A stretch of 64,000 nt of DNA. It comes from Trichoplusia ni (lineage: Eukaryota; Arthropoda; Insecta; Lepidoptera; Noctuidae). Position 1 is the first letter of the stretch. Each line of letters begins with the position of its first letter. The stretch lies in contig NC_039499.1 in the NCBI RefSeq assembly GCF_003590095.1, positions 4,774,001 to 4,838,000 on the forward strand, given 5' to 3'. This document shows positions 38,255-50,600 of the stretch, in pieces. Both the position numbers and the translations under genes were made by a program. The notes beneath the pieces are model-generated. The model did no database searches, was not told where the DNA came from, and saw only the letters and a program-made list of their open reading frames with translations.

Positions 38255-38473
38255 CTAGCTTTTCGCCCGCGGCTTCGCCAGCTTCGAAGTCGGCTATATC
38301 GCGTTTCCAAGAGCACCCTTCAAAAATCCGGGATAAAAACTATCCTATGCTCTTTCTCAAGGTCAACTCTATTTCTGTACCAAATTTCATTAAAATCAGT
38401 TCAGTGGTTTAGACATGAAAGCGTAACAGACAGACAGACAGAGTTACTTTCGCATTTATAATATTAGTAAGGA
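38255..38473 (-). mobile_element. Short non-autonomous Helitron
   Basis: On the - strand it begins TCCTTACTAATATTATAAATG after A and ends 'ggcgaagccgcgggcgaaaagCTAG' in two parts before T. A GC-rich hairpin precedes the CTAG end. The body contains '(gtctgtct)n' and 'aatgaaatttggtacag', a very common lepidopteran arrangement. Confidence 0.8.
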
Positions 38474-38947
38474 TTATATAGGAGGAAACGTGTTGATCGC
38501 TACAAACCAGAAAAGCACCTCATTGGTAGTATTCGACACGTTTGGGATGTTTAAATCCTCAACTTCTTGAACACCAAAAATATAAACGTGGATTTGTTTT
38601 ATCACGAAAATAAAAATAATGTTTCAAAACACTTCTCAAAACATAACGACCAAATTAAAGATCGATTTTGTGTTGCACATTTTAATTATTTTAATGACAC
38701 AAATGATTGAAAATTGCACCTAACTTTATAGTCTTATAAGCCAATTTGTACCTGCGACTAAATGAGATCATCATAACTTATCCACATTCATGACGAAAAA
38801 GTGCGTTGGGTTTATCAAAATTTTAAGAAACTGGTTGGGGATTTCAGATTCTAATAGGGGATGGTCCTGGACACCTACTGCCTAGAAGCAAAAAGTGTGT
38901 AGTGTGTAGTGACTAAACCTGAATCGCCGCGCAACGTCTCCCGCAAG

Positions 38948-39130
38948 TTGTTATGAATGTTTGTATGTATGGATGTTTGTTCCGCTTTCGCGCAAAAACC
39001 ATTGAACGGATTTAGACGAAAATTGGTATACTCAGGTAAACAGATAGTTTAAAACCAGGATTAACACAAAGGATTTTTCATCAAAAAGTTTTCATCCCGA
39101 TTGTATGTTCTCGTGGAATCAATTTCGATT
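38948..39130 (+). repeat. Degenerate Helitron-related repeat
   Basis: 'aatgtttgtatgtatggatg', 'gcgcaaaaaccattgaacgg' and 'cgattgtatgttctcgtgga' match the interior of the copy at 30032-30222. Ends are not preserved. Confidence 0.45.
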
Positions 39131-39381
39131 CTTAGTCACATATATACTACAGAAAAACTAAAATAAATAAAGTTATAGCAAAAAGCAGCATTTATCAATG
39201 ATATAGAAACGACCTCAGCTTTGCCGTGGGATAATCAATGAAATACAAGAGAACAATACGTAACTTACTTGGCTTGCGTAACTTATTCACACAATGCACT
39301 TCCGTTAAAAATTGTCAATGCAAGAATGCTGCCAGCAAAAATATAAGTCAATATTCATATTGACATCTTCCAAAATTCAAA

Positions 39382-39521
39382 TCCTACTAATATTATAAAC
39401 ACAAAACTTTGTATGTTTGTTCTCTTTCACGCAAAAACCACAACAACCGTTTTATCCTGATTTCATGTTCCTCTGGGATCATTTACGTTTTGCTGCGAAC
39501 GGGCCTGCGGACAACCGCTAA
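39382..39521 (+). mobile_element. Internally deleted Helitron
   Basis: Begins TCCTACTAATATTATAAAC after A and ends 'gcggacaaccgCTAA' before T, a CTRR end. At 140 bp it is shorter than the others. Confidence 0.65.
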
Positions 39522-39895
39522 TTCTGAAAAGTCTACACCCACAATCTACATATGCATATCACAATTATGTTAATCTATGTTTTGTAGAGACTCAGGATTT
39601 ACATCAGATTGTTTTGCCTTTTTGCTGTTAGTACATTAACACCAGTTCTACAAGCTCTATAAATACATTATTGGAAACTAGACTAAGGACATGAGCTTGT
39701 CAGTGTGGGAAAGAGACAACACTACAGTTTGTATATTGCCGTCTCGCTTCATCAACTGCAAGACTTTCTTTAAGAGGAGATGGGAGGACTCCGAAGGTCA
39801 CCAGGACATTGTCTTAGCTCTTCGAGAAGATAAAGATGTGATGTTAAATAACTTTACCACGAATATAAGTAAATCTGACTTCAGGACTGTACGGA

Positions 39896-39995
39896 TAGTC
39901 GAGTGGTCGTAGTCACCACGCAAAACCCACTGTGCGCGTCTTGTCGCGGGTTCGATCCCCGCGTAGGACAAGTCTGGATATCTTTTTGATAAAAA
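39896..39995 (+). repeat. tRNA-derived SINE, family 3
   Basis: Head 'ggatagtcgagtggtcgtag' with A-box-like TAGTCGAGTGG, and B box GGTTCGATCCC at 39949-39959, followed by 'gcgtaggacaag'. The body decays after about 100 bp. Confidence 0.65.
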
Positions 39996-40384
39996 ATGTT
40001 GAGATCCAGACCAAAATTGTACATATTGACCATCAAATACAAGATTACAGATTAAGTTTGGGTGCCAAATATACCTCAAAAACTAAGAAAATAAAACCAA
40101 AAAAACACATATACAAGTTAATTACCCATGTTATCTATAAGTATGTAAATTACTTGTATACATAATGTTTTTACATAACTAACAGTTAGATACCAGTAAT
40201 TTATATTAATGAAATTCATTTCATCAAGGATTACTGACTTTCTACGCTAAAAGAATTGGATGTTTTTGCTTTATTTTTTGTTTCTACTTATATATGTGGT
40301 ATAGATAAGAATATTTCGTTAAGTGTATCTAAAAAAATATAAAATGACAATTATTTCTATAACAACTGAATAGAAACAGTAAAC

Positions 40385-40615
40385 TGGCATGTTGGTCTGG
40401 TGGTTGGTTGCCCTGACTGCTCTACCGGAGTTCGCGGGTTTGATTCCCGCCCAGAATAAATGTTTTGTGATGAACACGATCGTATGTTCTGTGCCTTGGT
40501 GTAATTCGTCTATAATGTTCATGTATTTGTATGTATGCATATAAGTAAGTTTATCAGTTATCTAGTACTCATAATAAAAGCTTTACTTAGTTTGAGACTA
40601 GATGGCGTTGTGTAA
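40385..40615 (+). repeat. tRNA-derived SINE, family 2
   Basis: Head 'ggcatgttggtctggtggtt', B-box-like GGTTTGATTCC near 40437-40447, body 'tgtaattcgtctataatgtt' and end 'gagactagatggcgttgtgt'. It is the most complete family 2 copy in the window. Confidence 0.7.
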
Positions 40616-41654
40616 AAGTTGTTGAATATCTTTTTCTTTGAAACTCGGGCAAAACGAGCTAAAATTAAAATTTTTATGTTTAATTTGTATTTAGATTGTT
40701 TTCGTCTTGTTTGCCCCAGCTTACCTCTTAATGTTGTTCCACTTTTGATTTAAGTTTTACAGCTGTGTGCACAGTCAGTGTTAATATCACTGACACACTC
40801 AACACTTTAATTTCATGTTTATAAATAAATCTGTTGACGTTGGCCTTTTTATTTGTCCTTTAGAGTAAAAAAAACAGCGCGCAACCAAGAGCTCATATAA
40901 CCAAGAAGGCCTACCAACAGGTTTTATTTAATATATCGTATTTTTGGGGCACAACCTAGTATTCGAGGGTAATAGTTTGAAAAAAAATACATTAAGTAAA
41001 TAAACGGAAAATACGACTGAAAAATTGATAAAACGAAATTTTAATTGTAAATGGTGCTTTCCCTGGCTTTCATTTCGTATCGATATAACTAGGGCAAGAA
41101 AAATATAAAGACCGAATTTTTCATGTAGTTCAATCTTTTTGAAAATTTATAAAGGCTATGTCTCACCACGATTCTAATACATTTAATGATACCTTACGTG
41201 TCAAAATCCGTAAAACCTTTTAGTCTGTACCGCTTCAAATAATAAATACACATACACACATTATCTCGAAAAACATGCCGCTCCTCCTAAAGCAGTCAGG
41301 TAAAAAGATGGAACCAAGGTTGCTACACTAGCCTCTATTCGCGAAACATCAAACATTCAATAGTCATCAACTCGCACCGCCCGCGGCATCTATTGCCCTT
41401 TCTACTAATACTAAACTACGAGTGCTTGTACTCTAAGACTTGCTAAACTTGACCCAGAAAACACGAGCATTATTGCGTAAGTCACTCTCACACATGATCA
41501 CACACCGTTCTAAATATCTTAAACTAATCAATCTTGCTTGATCTCTTGAAGTCTTTTATCATTGTGGCAGCGAGATGCTACGGCGCAGTTTCTAGACATC
41601 CTGCTTTTAAGAGATCAGCTTCAAGAGCTCATAGTGGAGACACTGGTTTGACTG

Positions 41655-41800
41655 CACGGATAGCCGAGTGGTAAAAGTCCACGCCATACAGGCTGTAAGC
41701 GAGGCGTCGCGGGCTCGATCCCCGTGTAAACCAAGCAATTTTTGTAATCCACAAATGCTTGTCTTGAGTCTGGGTGTCTTACCAGACTATACCAGGATTT
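41655..41800 (+). repeat. tRNA-derived SINE, family 3
   Basis: Head 'gcacggatagccgagtggta', B-box-like GGCTCGATCCC, then 'gtaatccacaaatgcttgtc' and 'gagtctgggtgtctt'. Shares order with 44495-44672 and 50022. Confidence 0.7.
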
Positions 41801-42425
41801 CATGAAGGATTGTGGGAAACGCTTTAAATAAAGAAGAGAATAAAAACTGCCTAAATATTTCTCAAGGAACATGAAAACTCAGAACTTCATAATATAATGC
41901 TGGTGGTTTCCAAAGGGGAACTACCCCATTAATTACCATCAGCCACGTCGTAAAAATCCCATTATTAAGCCCAACCATTTTATAAGGATAACTTATTTTT
42001 GAGTTTTACGTAAAAGATAAAATTTTACCTGTTTTATTTAAGTCAACAATAAAATAAACGTTTTAAAAGTTCTCAAACTCGATCCTTTTTTCTCCATTTT
42101 GCTTTTTTTATATTTTTTTATATCCTCCAAATAAAATGAACCGTGTCATCGACAAATTCAACACTTAATCGTTAACTCGATACCTACAAAAACATTTTAG
42201 AAATAGGTATTACAACACAGTTTAACACAAATATTATCCTCGTATCGCGAGAACTCTAAGATTATCTTGATTACGTTCAACTAGATAAGTAGGCATCTGT
42301 AACACCTGCCCGCATTCACATCTTAACGGCTGTTGACACAGCAATAAAAAATGTCACACAATTTATCATCAACACATCCTCAAATTATCCTTCCGCGAGG
42401 AAAACAAAACAAAAAACTGACTCAC

Positions 42426-42477
42426 CTGCGATCAAACACTCAGAGAACTGTAACTAGAACTTGAAATTAATATATAG
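42426..42477 (-). promoter_or_regulatory. Possible TATA-driven promoter with a very short first exon
   Basis: On the - strand CTATATATT (42469-42477) is followed about 25 bases later by an ACAGTT initiator-like site, then GATCGCAG|GTGAGT, a good donor ending at 42426. No coding exon is attached. It could be an alternative upstream promoter for the SOD gene, whose acceptor at 31899 is the next supported - strand acceptor. Confidence 0.35.
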
Positions 42478-44268
42478 AGTCTCAAAAAAACACTTACATC
42501 GACTTAAAACTGATAAATGAATAACTCTACTCAACGGAATCACGAATTACACTACTCAACTTGGTATGTAAGAACGTCGTGGTCATTGACGGCCGTGAGA
42601 CGCCGAAGAAAGACCTGTCAATGCCAACAAATATTATAATACCTATCTTATTTAACGAGAGTGTCACGTTTGCACGAAGATGGCAAGAAACTAAAAGAGA
42701 ACTTGCAAAATGATCGCTAATTAGACTTTTAATTGTATCGTATAATTGAGTTAGGTTACTGATAAGTATTCTTTACGCTTGGTTGGGCTAAGCACCTTAT
42801 AATGTTAATTTTCTTTTGTTTATCGCGGCGTAGAAGCTAGAAGTCTCTTTTACTGTTATAGTAGTCTCTTCTCACAAACCTAGTTTAGGTGTGATCTAAT
42901 ATATCTTTATTGATAACATTGATGCATCAATGTCTTTAGTTGTATTATCCTTGGTCACATGATATCTCGGTCCAAATACCACAACTTTTCAACCCACTTC
43001 TTATAAAAATCTATCTGTTTTTTTTGTTGAATTTTTTATAACCTATTTAATAATATTAAAATAATTCGGTTTTGTTATTTATGTCTTGCATGAATTTACA
43101 TACAAATTAATGTATTCACATTATTCATTTCACTTATGTGAGCGCCATCTGTGACTAGTATGTGACACTAGAATGTTAACTTCATGTGAAATAATTATGC
43201 TCTGGTAACGTGTTAATAGTACAACAACCAGACAACAGATGTCGCTGTTATCAAAAACTAGCTGGATCTAATTGAACAAAAACAAATTGCTATTTATTTA
43301 TTCTAAACTTTATTCATAAGAATACAAGTCAATATAAAATTAACAAGACACTGTACAATGATTAATGTATAAAACTAAACACCACACCGTGACAACCAAC
43401 GAATGTTTGAAGTAGGTAACAGATAGAAATTAATCCATAATTATTTATCATCGACGGACTCTTCACGCGTATTTTTGTCATTGCATGACTTGTTTCATGA
43501 TTGAGCTGACGCGGGGGCAGTAGAACCATGAGTCAAAACGCATGAGGAACCGTTGATGATCAGTAACTATGGACCCATCTCAGAAAAGTCATTAGATATA
43601 CAATCCCGAATAAGAGTTAATTACAGATAACAGATCAGCAGTCAGCATGGCTCGAAGTTTCAATAAACTAAAATATCATCCCAAGATACGACTACAAAAC
43701 TAGAAATTATAGTTAAGACCTTTTAAAACGTACAATTATTTACAATTAACTCAATAGTTCTTTATAAACTTACGTTAATAGCACTATTATTATAAAGCAA
43801 CCAAATGAGTCATCGAATTTAAATCTTCTATACAATGATCTAGCAAAGCCTGGGCTTTTGGACAAAGAGACAAACCGCATCTAACTAAATAGTCAAAAAT
43901 ATCGTTACCTAAAACGACAGGTAAAGTTAAACATGTTACCACAACTTTTCAACGTCTAATGTGAATATTAACCCACCAAGATTGTGGCCAAGGGCTGAAT
44001 ATTATTTTACTTTTGCCATTACGTGAAGAAAAATGAACATGTCATCTGCGGCATCAATTATACCTTACATTAAAACTATCAATGCTGGTAACATTGTCAC
44101 AAACAACCTCCTTCGGTCACGGCCTCTCGCTATTAATATCTATGGTCACAACTATTATTTTAAATATACGTTCCAGGCAAAGGCACAGACTTACATAGCC
44201 ATTACGTAACGATATTTTCTGCGGAATATCTCTAGAAGGCTGTGATTGATTGGGTAGCGTGATTGGGT

Positions 44269-46188
44269 TCACCCAGGTTCTGGCGAGCGGCGTGCGTAGT
44301 GGGGCAGCATGGGGGGTGCTGGTTCTCCCTGCAGTTTGGAGAGCGCGCACCGCACGGCTGACAATGTCTCTGGTGTATGCTTGCGGCCCCGCGGGGCATG
44401 TGGACGATGAGGCCTCGCAATGCGCTCCGCTGTGGCTGTAGATTCTGTTTAAAGATATAAGAAATTACTAAAGGAAATAAAAAGACTACAAGACTTATAG
44501 TCGAGGGCTTGAGCTCGCCAAATCCATTCTATGCGCTGTGTCGCAAATTCGATCCCCGCGTAGGACAAGCGTTTGTGTAATCCACAACTGCTTGCTCTTA
44601 GTCTGGGTGTCTTTGTATATGTGACTTTCTGAAACCCCCCGCGACATAAAGATTAAATTCTATAAAAAAGAGTACTTAGTATATCTGAACTTTATAAGGA
44701 CCTCGTTCAAGCGTTTTCAAGCAAATGAGTTGAACATGTAAGACGAATGTCCATGTTTTCTTGAAAATAATAATTGAAAATATAATTATATTACTGCACA
44801 CAATGCCCATTAAGAAAGTACGTCCTTTGTTCGCTAGGAGCTGTATCAATGCTACAGTTCAACGGTGCACGTCTTACGATAAGATCGAAATTATAACATA
44901 GTACGCAAAGAGAAAAATAATATCTTTATAGTCATTTACCTTTTACTTAGATTTTAAGTATACTACGACTTAAAATATAACAGCCGCGAACCTGAGTTTT
45001 GTTCCTGAAAATGGTCGAAACTAGATCGTGATAAAAATCTGCACACTATTATAAAGAACCCACGACAGTAACCCGAAGTAAGGCCTGTTTCAGGGGGTGC
45101 AAAATAGGTTTCTTGGATGATCTAAGTATTGGCAGAAATAGCCACATTCTGCTAACAAAAGCACTGCTAACAAAGACGATCGGGGTGAGATTTTGCCAAA
45201 ATAAAGGCAAAATCTCACCCCTATAGTCTTCTTCATTCGTAAATGGCAGCAAATCACTTACGATTAACCCTAGGCCGGTCCCTCTCGGGCCCGACATCCT
45301 CCAGGCGCTCGCAGCACGTGCAGAAGTAGCAGGGCACGCCCGGCACGCCGCAGCACAGTGCGCCCCACAGCCACCTGTTGAGCGTACTGGCGGTCCGCGC
45401 CCACGCACTCGGCCTGTCCTGAAACATTGGCGAAGTGGAACCAACAGACTTGTACTGGAGAATGTTTTTTTTTTGACAATTAAATTACAATTGCTGGAGA
45501 TCCAATAGTAATACCTGGAAGTAGTCTCGAGGTTTCAGAATTTTTTTTATTGGCTGGATATCGACAGTCGAAAAATCGACAAAAAAGAACCTAAATAAAA
45601 TATACATTATGTTTAGAACTTTAAACTTTAGAAAAGTTAAGAACTGCGTTTGGCGTAAGATTAGCAAAAATGTCATCTAAAGCTGTCCTGAGAGACAAAC
45701 AAAGACACTGATTAAGTAAGTATATCAACTCACATTTTAATACTACCAATAATAACTTAAAAAGTAGACGAAACATACCACCTAACCAAGTTAAAATAAA
45801 AGAAACCAAAGTCCAAAAAAATTGCCTCTGGGCTATACGCTTCCTAATACAATCATTAATAACATTAAATTATGTTTATTTTTATCCAAACATGTTTCGA
45901 TTAAAGATGCAATTATGAGTACTTTAAAATCTGCATATAATTGTTTGGATCTTGACCTTTTCTCGTGGTCTATCTAGGTAGCATGCATAACACTTGCGTG
46001 CTTATGGTCTTCCAACTGACTTGGGGCAAGACCGTTGGAATCGAGAACTGAGAATTGAGACTGGTCTGACTCGTAACAGTTCATAACCCACTTTCACTAG
46101 CAATTTTGATGTCCTTTTTTTAATTAAAGTTTTAAAACTAGGAATATTAGTATATTACCTGGTGATTGAACACGAAATCCCGGTTCAT
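44269..46188 (-). CDS. Unrecognised small cysteine-rich protein, about 117 residues
   Basis: Three exons in transcript order: coding 46188-46159 (10 codons, noncoding part to 46222), 45418-45262 (52 codons plus one base) and 44435-44269 (two bases, 54 codons, TGA). All borders are GT/AG and the phases agree. The start is ATG at 46188. The same frame has a TGA just after the acceptor at 46222, so coding cannot enter from further upstream unless another acceptor is used. Two out-of-frame ATGs precede it. Residues about 25-47 form a compact Cys-rich core (WLWGALCCGVPGVPCYFCTCC) with seven Cys-type positions clustered, possibly a palmitoylated or metal-binding patch. The C-terminal half is basic and proline-rich (RPHRPHAPRGRKH). 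No signal peptide. Function unknown. Its codons are far more GC-rich than the flanks. Confidence 0.65.
44495..44672 (+). repeat. tRNA-derived SINE, family 3, near full length
   Basis: Head 'tatagtcgagggcttgagct', B-box-like AATTCGATCCC, 'gcgtaggacaagcgtttgtg', 'tagtctgggtgtctttgtat' and the end 'accccccgcgacataaagat'. It lies in the last intron of the unrecognised small gene. Confidence 0.7.
45182..45221. repeat. Perfect 16-bp inverted repeat (hairpin)
   Basis: GGGGTGAGATTTTGCC (45182-45197), loop AAAATAAA, then the exact inverse at 45206-45221. It starts about 40 bases inside the intron that follows exon 2 of the small gene. It could form a strong RNA hairpin near that donor. Confidence 0.9.
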
Positions 46189-46222
46189 CACCACTTCATC
46201 TTTGTTGATCTCTTGCCGTCAT

Positions 46223-47667
46223 CTGAAAATAATATTCGACTAGTCAGACGCCGTCACTCTGACAGATCGAATGAGTGATTGTTTCATTTTTTCTTTTCGG
46301 GCAGGTTACTTAGGAAAATACGGAGTATTTTATTCATAGTTTTTGTTATTTATGGTTAAGTACGTTATGGTTAAATTTTCATTTTTATGTGAAGAGACCA
46401 AGTCTTAGTATGTCTGCATTATTAGTAAAGTCAAAATGTAAGGTTCAATATCAAAATAAAAGTCCGTTTTACGGGAAGTTTGAAATATATAGTTAGCTGC
46501 AACTGCAATTGTATATGCAAAATAAAATGTATCCAGCACGCATAATGAATTAAGAATTCCTATTTTAATTATAATTAATCTTAGTCTTGTTGACAAAATT
46601 CCGAATCTACTCTTAACAACTGAATTATCGAGATAATTGCTAAAATTCTCACTGCATGACATACCTTAAACATTCCAGCTATTGTTTAAGATTATTTAAC
46701 TAAAATCCAACCATCAATTTGACGACATTTGAAAAAACTTTGCGATAAATTACTCTCAAATATTTTAATTATCTCAAATGTTTGAATTTATGATGATGAC
46801 ATGAACATGATCAGCCTTCGGTTAATTAGTGGTGCTAGGAAGAGCGTGGTTAAGCTGATTGGGAGTCACTTCCAGGGGGCCTGCTACCCCGCCTTACAGT
46901 GACATTATCGCTGATGTGGAAAAGAGACGAGTCTATTTCCCGTGTAGCGCGCTCTCTTGCTTCGATAACATCAAAAAATTGACAGTCAGTGGTGATGCTA
47001 CGCCCCCTTGCAGGACAATGCCGTGGCTAAACTGTGATTACGTCACGGTGTAATATCTTGAGGCCTTGGCAGAACACTAATGACATCTGCCTGTTCAGCG
47101 ATTCATTTAAAAAAATGTTAGTTCACGTGATTGTTTGTTTTTGGTTCCGTAGGCGAAATTAAATGATTTAGCTTTAGGTATGTTATAGTTATAGCAAGTG
47201 TACTTTTTAATGAAACTGATTCTAAGAATGTATTAGATAAGAAATATGCCACAATTACAGGGCTTCATTAACCATTTTTTTATAAATTAATTGGTTCAGG
47301 GTTCTTCAGGGTAATCCCATTAAAGAATCACAGTGATTGATATCTATAATAACTGAAGTAGGAGAAAAAAACATTTAAATTTTATGAATAAAAGTAATTT
47401 ACAAAAAGAGTCCCTTTGTTAAATAACAAAAGTAATTACAATCATGTGACATGCAAATATCTACACTATACTCCCTCTACAGATTTTCCCAATTCACCAT
47501 TACAAAAACTACATAAATTAATTACTCAATCAAACCAAAAGGACCCCTAAAAAGCACATTATTTGCAACAAAACAGTTAGCGTTAAAATCATTGATACCG
47601 AAGCACTTGGCAAGTTCACTCGCGTCAACCTTGGACATTTCATATTCACTCAAACGATTTTATAAAA
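46223..47667. other. Spacer between the divergent small gene and the SOD-like gene
   Basis: 1.4 kb between divergent genes, so it may hold both promoters. A palindrome of the short hairpin family is at 46911-46970. No convincing TATA plus initiator pair was found. The open frames at 46405-46662 and 46859-47053 have no domain. Confidence 0.45.
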
Positions 47668-50600
47668 ATGAATTTGCGTCTTCACGTGTTTCTCGGGCAG
47701 TTCATCTGGCTGTGGGCAGTGCTGAATGGGAAAAGTCTTCAGGGAATCCCCGGCTATGGACGAAATTTGATCATCAAAACATTGCCAGCCATCGAAGATT
47801 ACCAGAGCAATATATATGAAGTGTTTATGGAGCCTTATTTATATGTAAGTATGTTTTATTGTTTGATGTGGTATTCAATTTGTCAATTGGTATTAAAATT
47901 ATGAGTTTTAAACTTAAGTTACATGTAAAATTTTAATTAAACTGTAAATATTAAAATGAAATATAAATAAAAAGGTTCATCTAATTTATTTTTATTTTAT
48001 ATAAAAATAATATATATTTTTTTACGATATTATCGTATTTGAAAATGGACCTTGTTATAAAATGTAAGTGTCTAACTTTATTCATAAATCGATTTACCGA
48101 TAATGCTGTGACCAATATTTTGTTCAACTAAATCATTTATTTATTTCCATTTGTCACCCCGAGTTTCCATGAGCCCATTAGTTGGAAGGTTGGCTTTCAA
48201 TACTAGTGTACATGTTCACATCACGTTCATAAATTTATCTTCTCTTTATAATGTCGATGCCAATAAATTATGAAAATCTTTTCGAAGGTCTTACATTTTT
48301 TGTCAATGTAACCAGAAAGACAGATGATTATGAACCTTGTGCTTACACCTCAAGGTTGCTAATAACTTTAATTAAACACCACAATGGGTACTTAGTGACA
48401 TGTAGGTACATTATTGTACTATAATATTATATTGTATAATCTTGTCTGAGAACATAGTCAAGTTTGTAGGAAAAGCCACAATCGCAATTAAAAGCTTTAG
48501 ATAATTAATTGGAATCTCACAATTTTCTGTGGCTTCATCATAATTGCTCACTTAGAATCCACGTGCTTGTTTATTTTTCGACGACAGCGACGACCGAATG
48601 TATTTAGAATAAAGTACGGTCCCTGGTTGTTAATGCAATACTAAGAAAGCGTGCTTCTAGACGGTTTTTGCGCCGTTTTTTCTCTAAAGTAAGATATTAG
48701 TACCAACTCAGTGGTGTAGGGTGGACGACTCAGGGTGACGTTCAGTTAAATCTTGACTATCAAAAGTGCTATAGCCTATAGGTATATTTATTTATTTAAT
48801 CATTAACAATTAACATTGTATTTGACATTTAATGAGATGAGATACGATACAAAAACAAAACATGCAGAAGAATTAAAAACAAAATGAAATGAAATATAGT
48901 AAGCTAGTCTATATTTTTTCTCTTCATTTCAGGAATTCGGTCACCAAGTGCTGCCTCCAGGAAACCGCGCTGAAAAACAAATCGACCTAGTCATTGTAAG
49001 TGACTTTAACGCCTTAACCCCTGGTGACCCACACGGCTGAAGTGCTGACACTTATCACTCATGTCTTTCAGTTTATCCTTCACAAAGGTCACTCTCTTTA
49101 TCATCCAAATGAAGTCATTAACTCGATAATAATATGTACTTCGTATTCCTGTGATAATTCTGTCGGGACATATTAACTCCCTAAAATATTAAAATCTATC
49201 ATTTTTTATATCTCTATCTTTGCTTCTCTTACTCCCTGCATTTTTTTTTAATTTAAAAAATGCATAAATAGCTTCCAAAACCTTCATACCTAGGCTGAAG
49301 TCTTGGCTTTGCCGTTGTCGGAAAAAAATAGATAAATCACCAATGTTATAGTGTTAATTGACAAAAAAAAAAACCTGACTTACACGCAAAATATTATCGA
49401 ACCGTTCAATTAGTTTACTAAAACAAAACCATTAAATTACATATATCTATAATAGGCATACAAAAAACCTGTTTAATCAAAACATTTTGCAAAAACAATA
49501 ATAATTAATATTAATACCCAACGCTTGGATCATCACTGTAACTTCCAAGGTTCACGATATAACTTCCCAGTTTGTAAAATTAGTTTATATAACACGTTGA
49601 ACGTGACTGTCTGTCTGTCTGTTTACAAGATTGCAGGATGACGTCACGATAATGACGTGTAAATTACAACAGTATTAAATTCGTGATTACTTGTTAAGAC
49701 TTCCTTACGCGTACAAATTAATAAGAAGCTTATTTAAATATCTACCTGTATATTTATCCTTGTTGACAGATATTATCGGTAAAGTATAAATCTTTATTCT
49801 TCAAATAAAGTCAAACATCTTGAACTTTTCACTAAGTAAATATTAACGGACTTAGCAGTTATACAACACCATTTAATTGGTACAAAGATAATCAGTCCAG
49901 TCTTAACAAGCAAGGGTTCAAAGTTAACGAGGCTCTTACAGCACGGTCTGATAGTTGTTATAAATACAGCTTATAATAGTTTGGTTAGTTGAAATGTCAA
50001 TCCTAACACGAATTGACTGCACTATTATCCGAGTGGTTGAGGTGGTCACGCTCAACCCGCAGCGCGACGTATCGCGGGTTCGATCCCCGCGCAGGATAAG
50101 GATTTTTGTGTTGCTTGCCCTGAGTTTGGGTTTCTTTGTGCATGTGACTTTAATATTTGTGAAATCCTCCGCGAGATAAATAATCTATACTAATATATAA
50201 AGCTGAAGAGTTTGTTTGTTTGTTTGTTTGTTTGTTTGAACGCGCTAATCTCGGGAACCACTGGATCGATTTGAAAAATTCTTTTTGTGTTGAATAGACC
50301 ATTTATCGAGGAAGGCTATAGGCTATATAACATCACGCTGCGACTAATAGGAGCGAAGATACAATGGAAAATGTGAAAAAAATGGTATAAATCATAACTT
50401 ATATCTTCTACCCACGGGGACGAAGTCGCGGGCAACAGCTAGTAAATATAATAATAAATAAATGCGGACAACATCACATACATTGTTCTGAACCCAAAGT
50501 AAGTTGCTATAGCACTTGTGTTATGGAATTCAGATACAACGAAGGTACCACAAACACCCAGACCCGAGACAATGTAGAAATGTGAATTTTTTACATTGAC

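Larger units (their letters stand above)
35878..44268. other. Repeat-rich intergenic region
   Basis: 8.4 kb with no supported coding exon. It contains Helitrons (38255-38473, 39382-39521), a related degenerate copy (38948-39130), SINE copies (39896-39995, 40385-40615, 41655-41800), a hairpin repeat at 39700-39760 and a possible promoter/first exon at 42426-42477. A segment at 37010-37210 ('ctcggggagtttttagtctt', 'gggttcaaggcattagtaat') looks like a retroelement fragment. The 67-codon frame at 36712-36915 (- strand) is unexplained. Confidence 0.5.

Noticed and set aside
45049..45444. 131-codon - strand open frame over the Cys-rich exon
   Set aside because: It overlaps the exon in a different frame. 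The chosen frame is the one that stays open through all three exons with matching phases.
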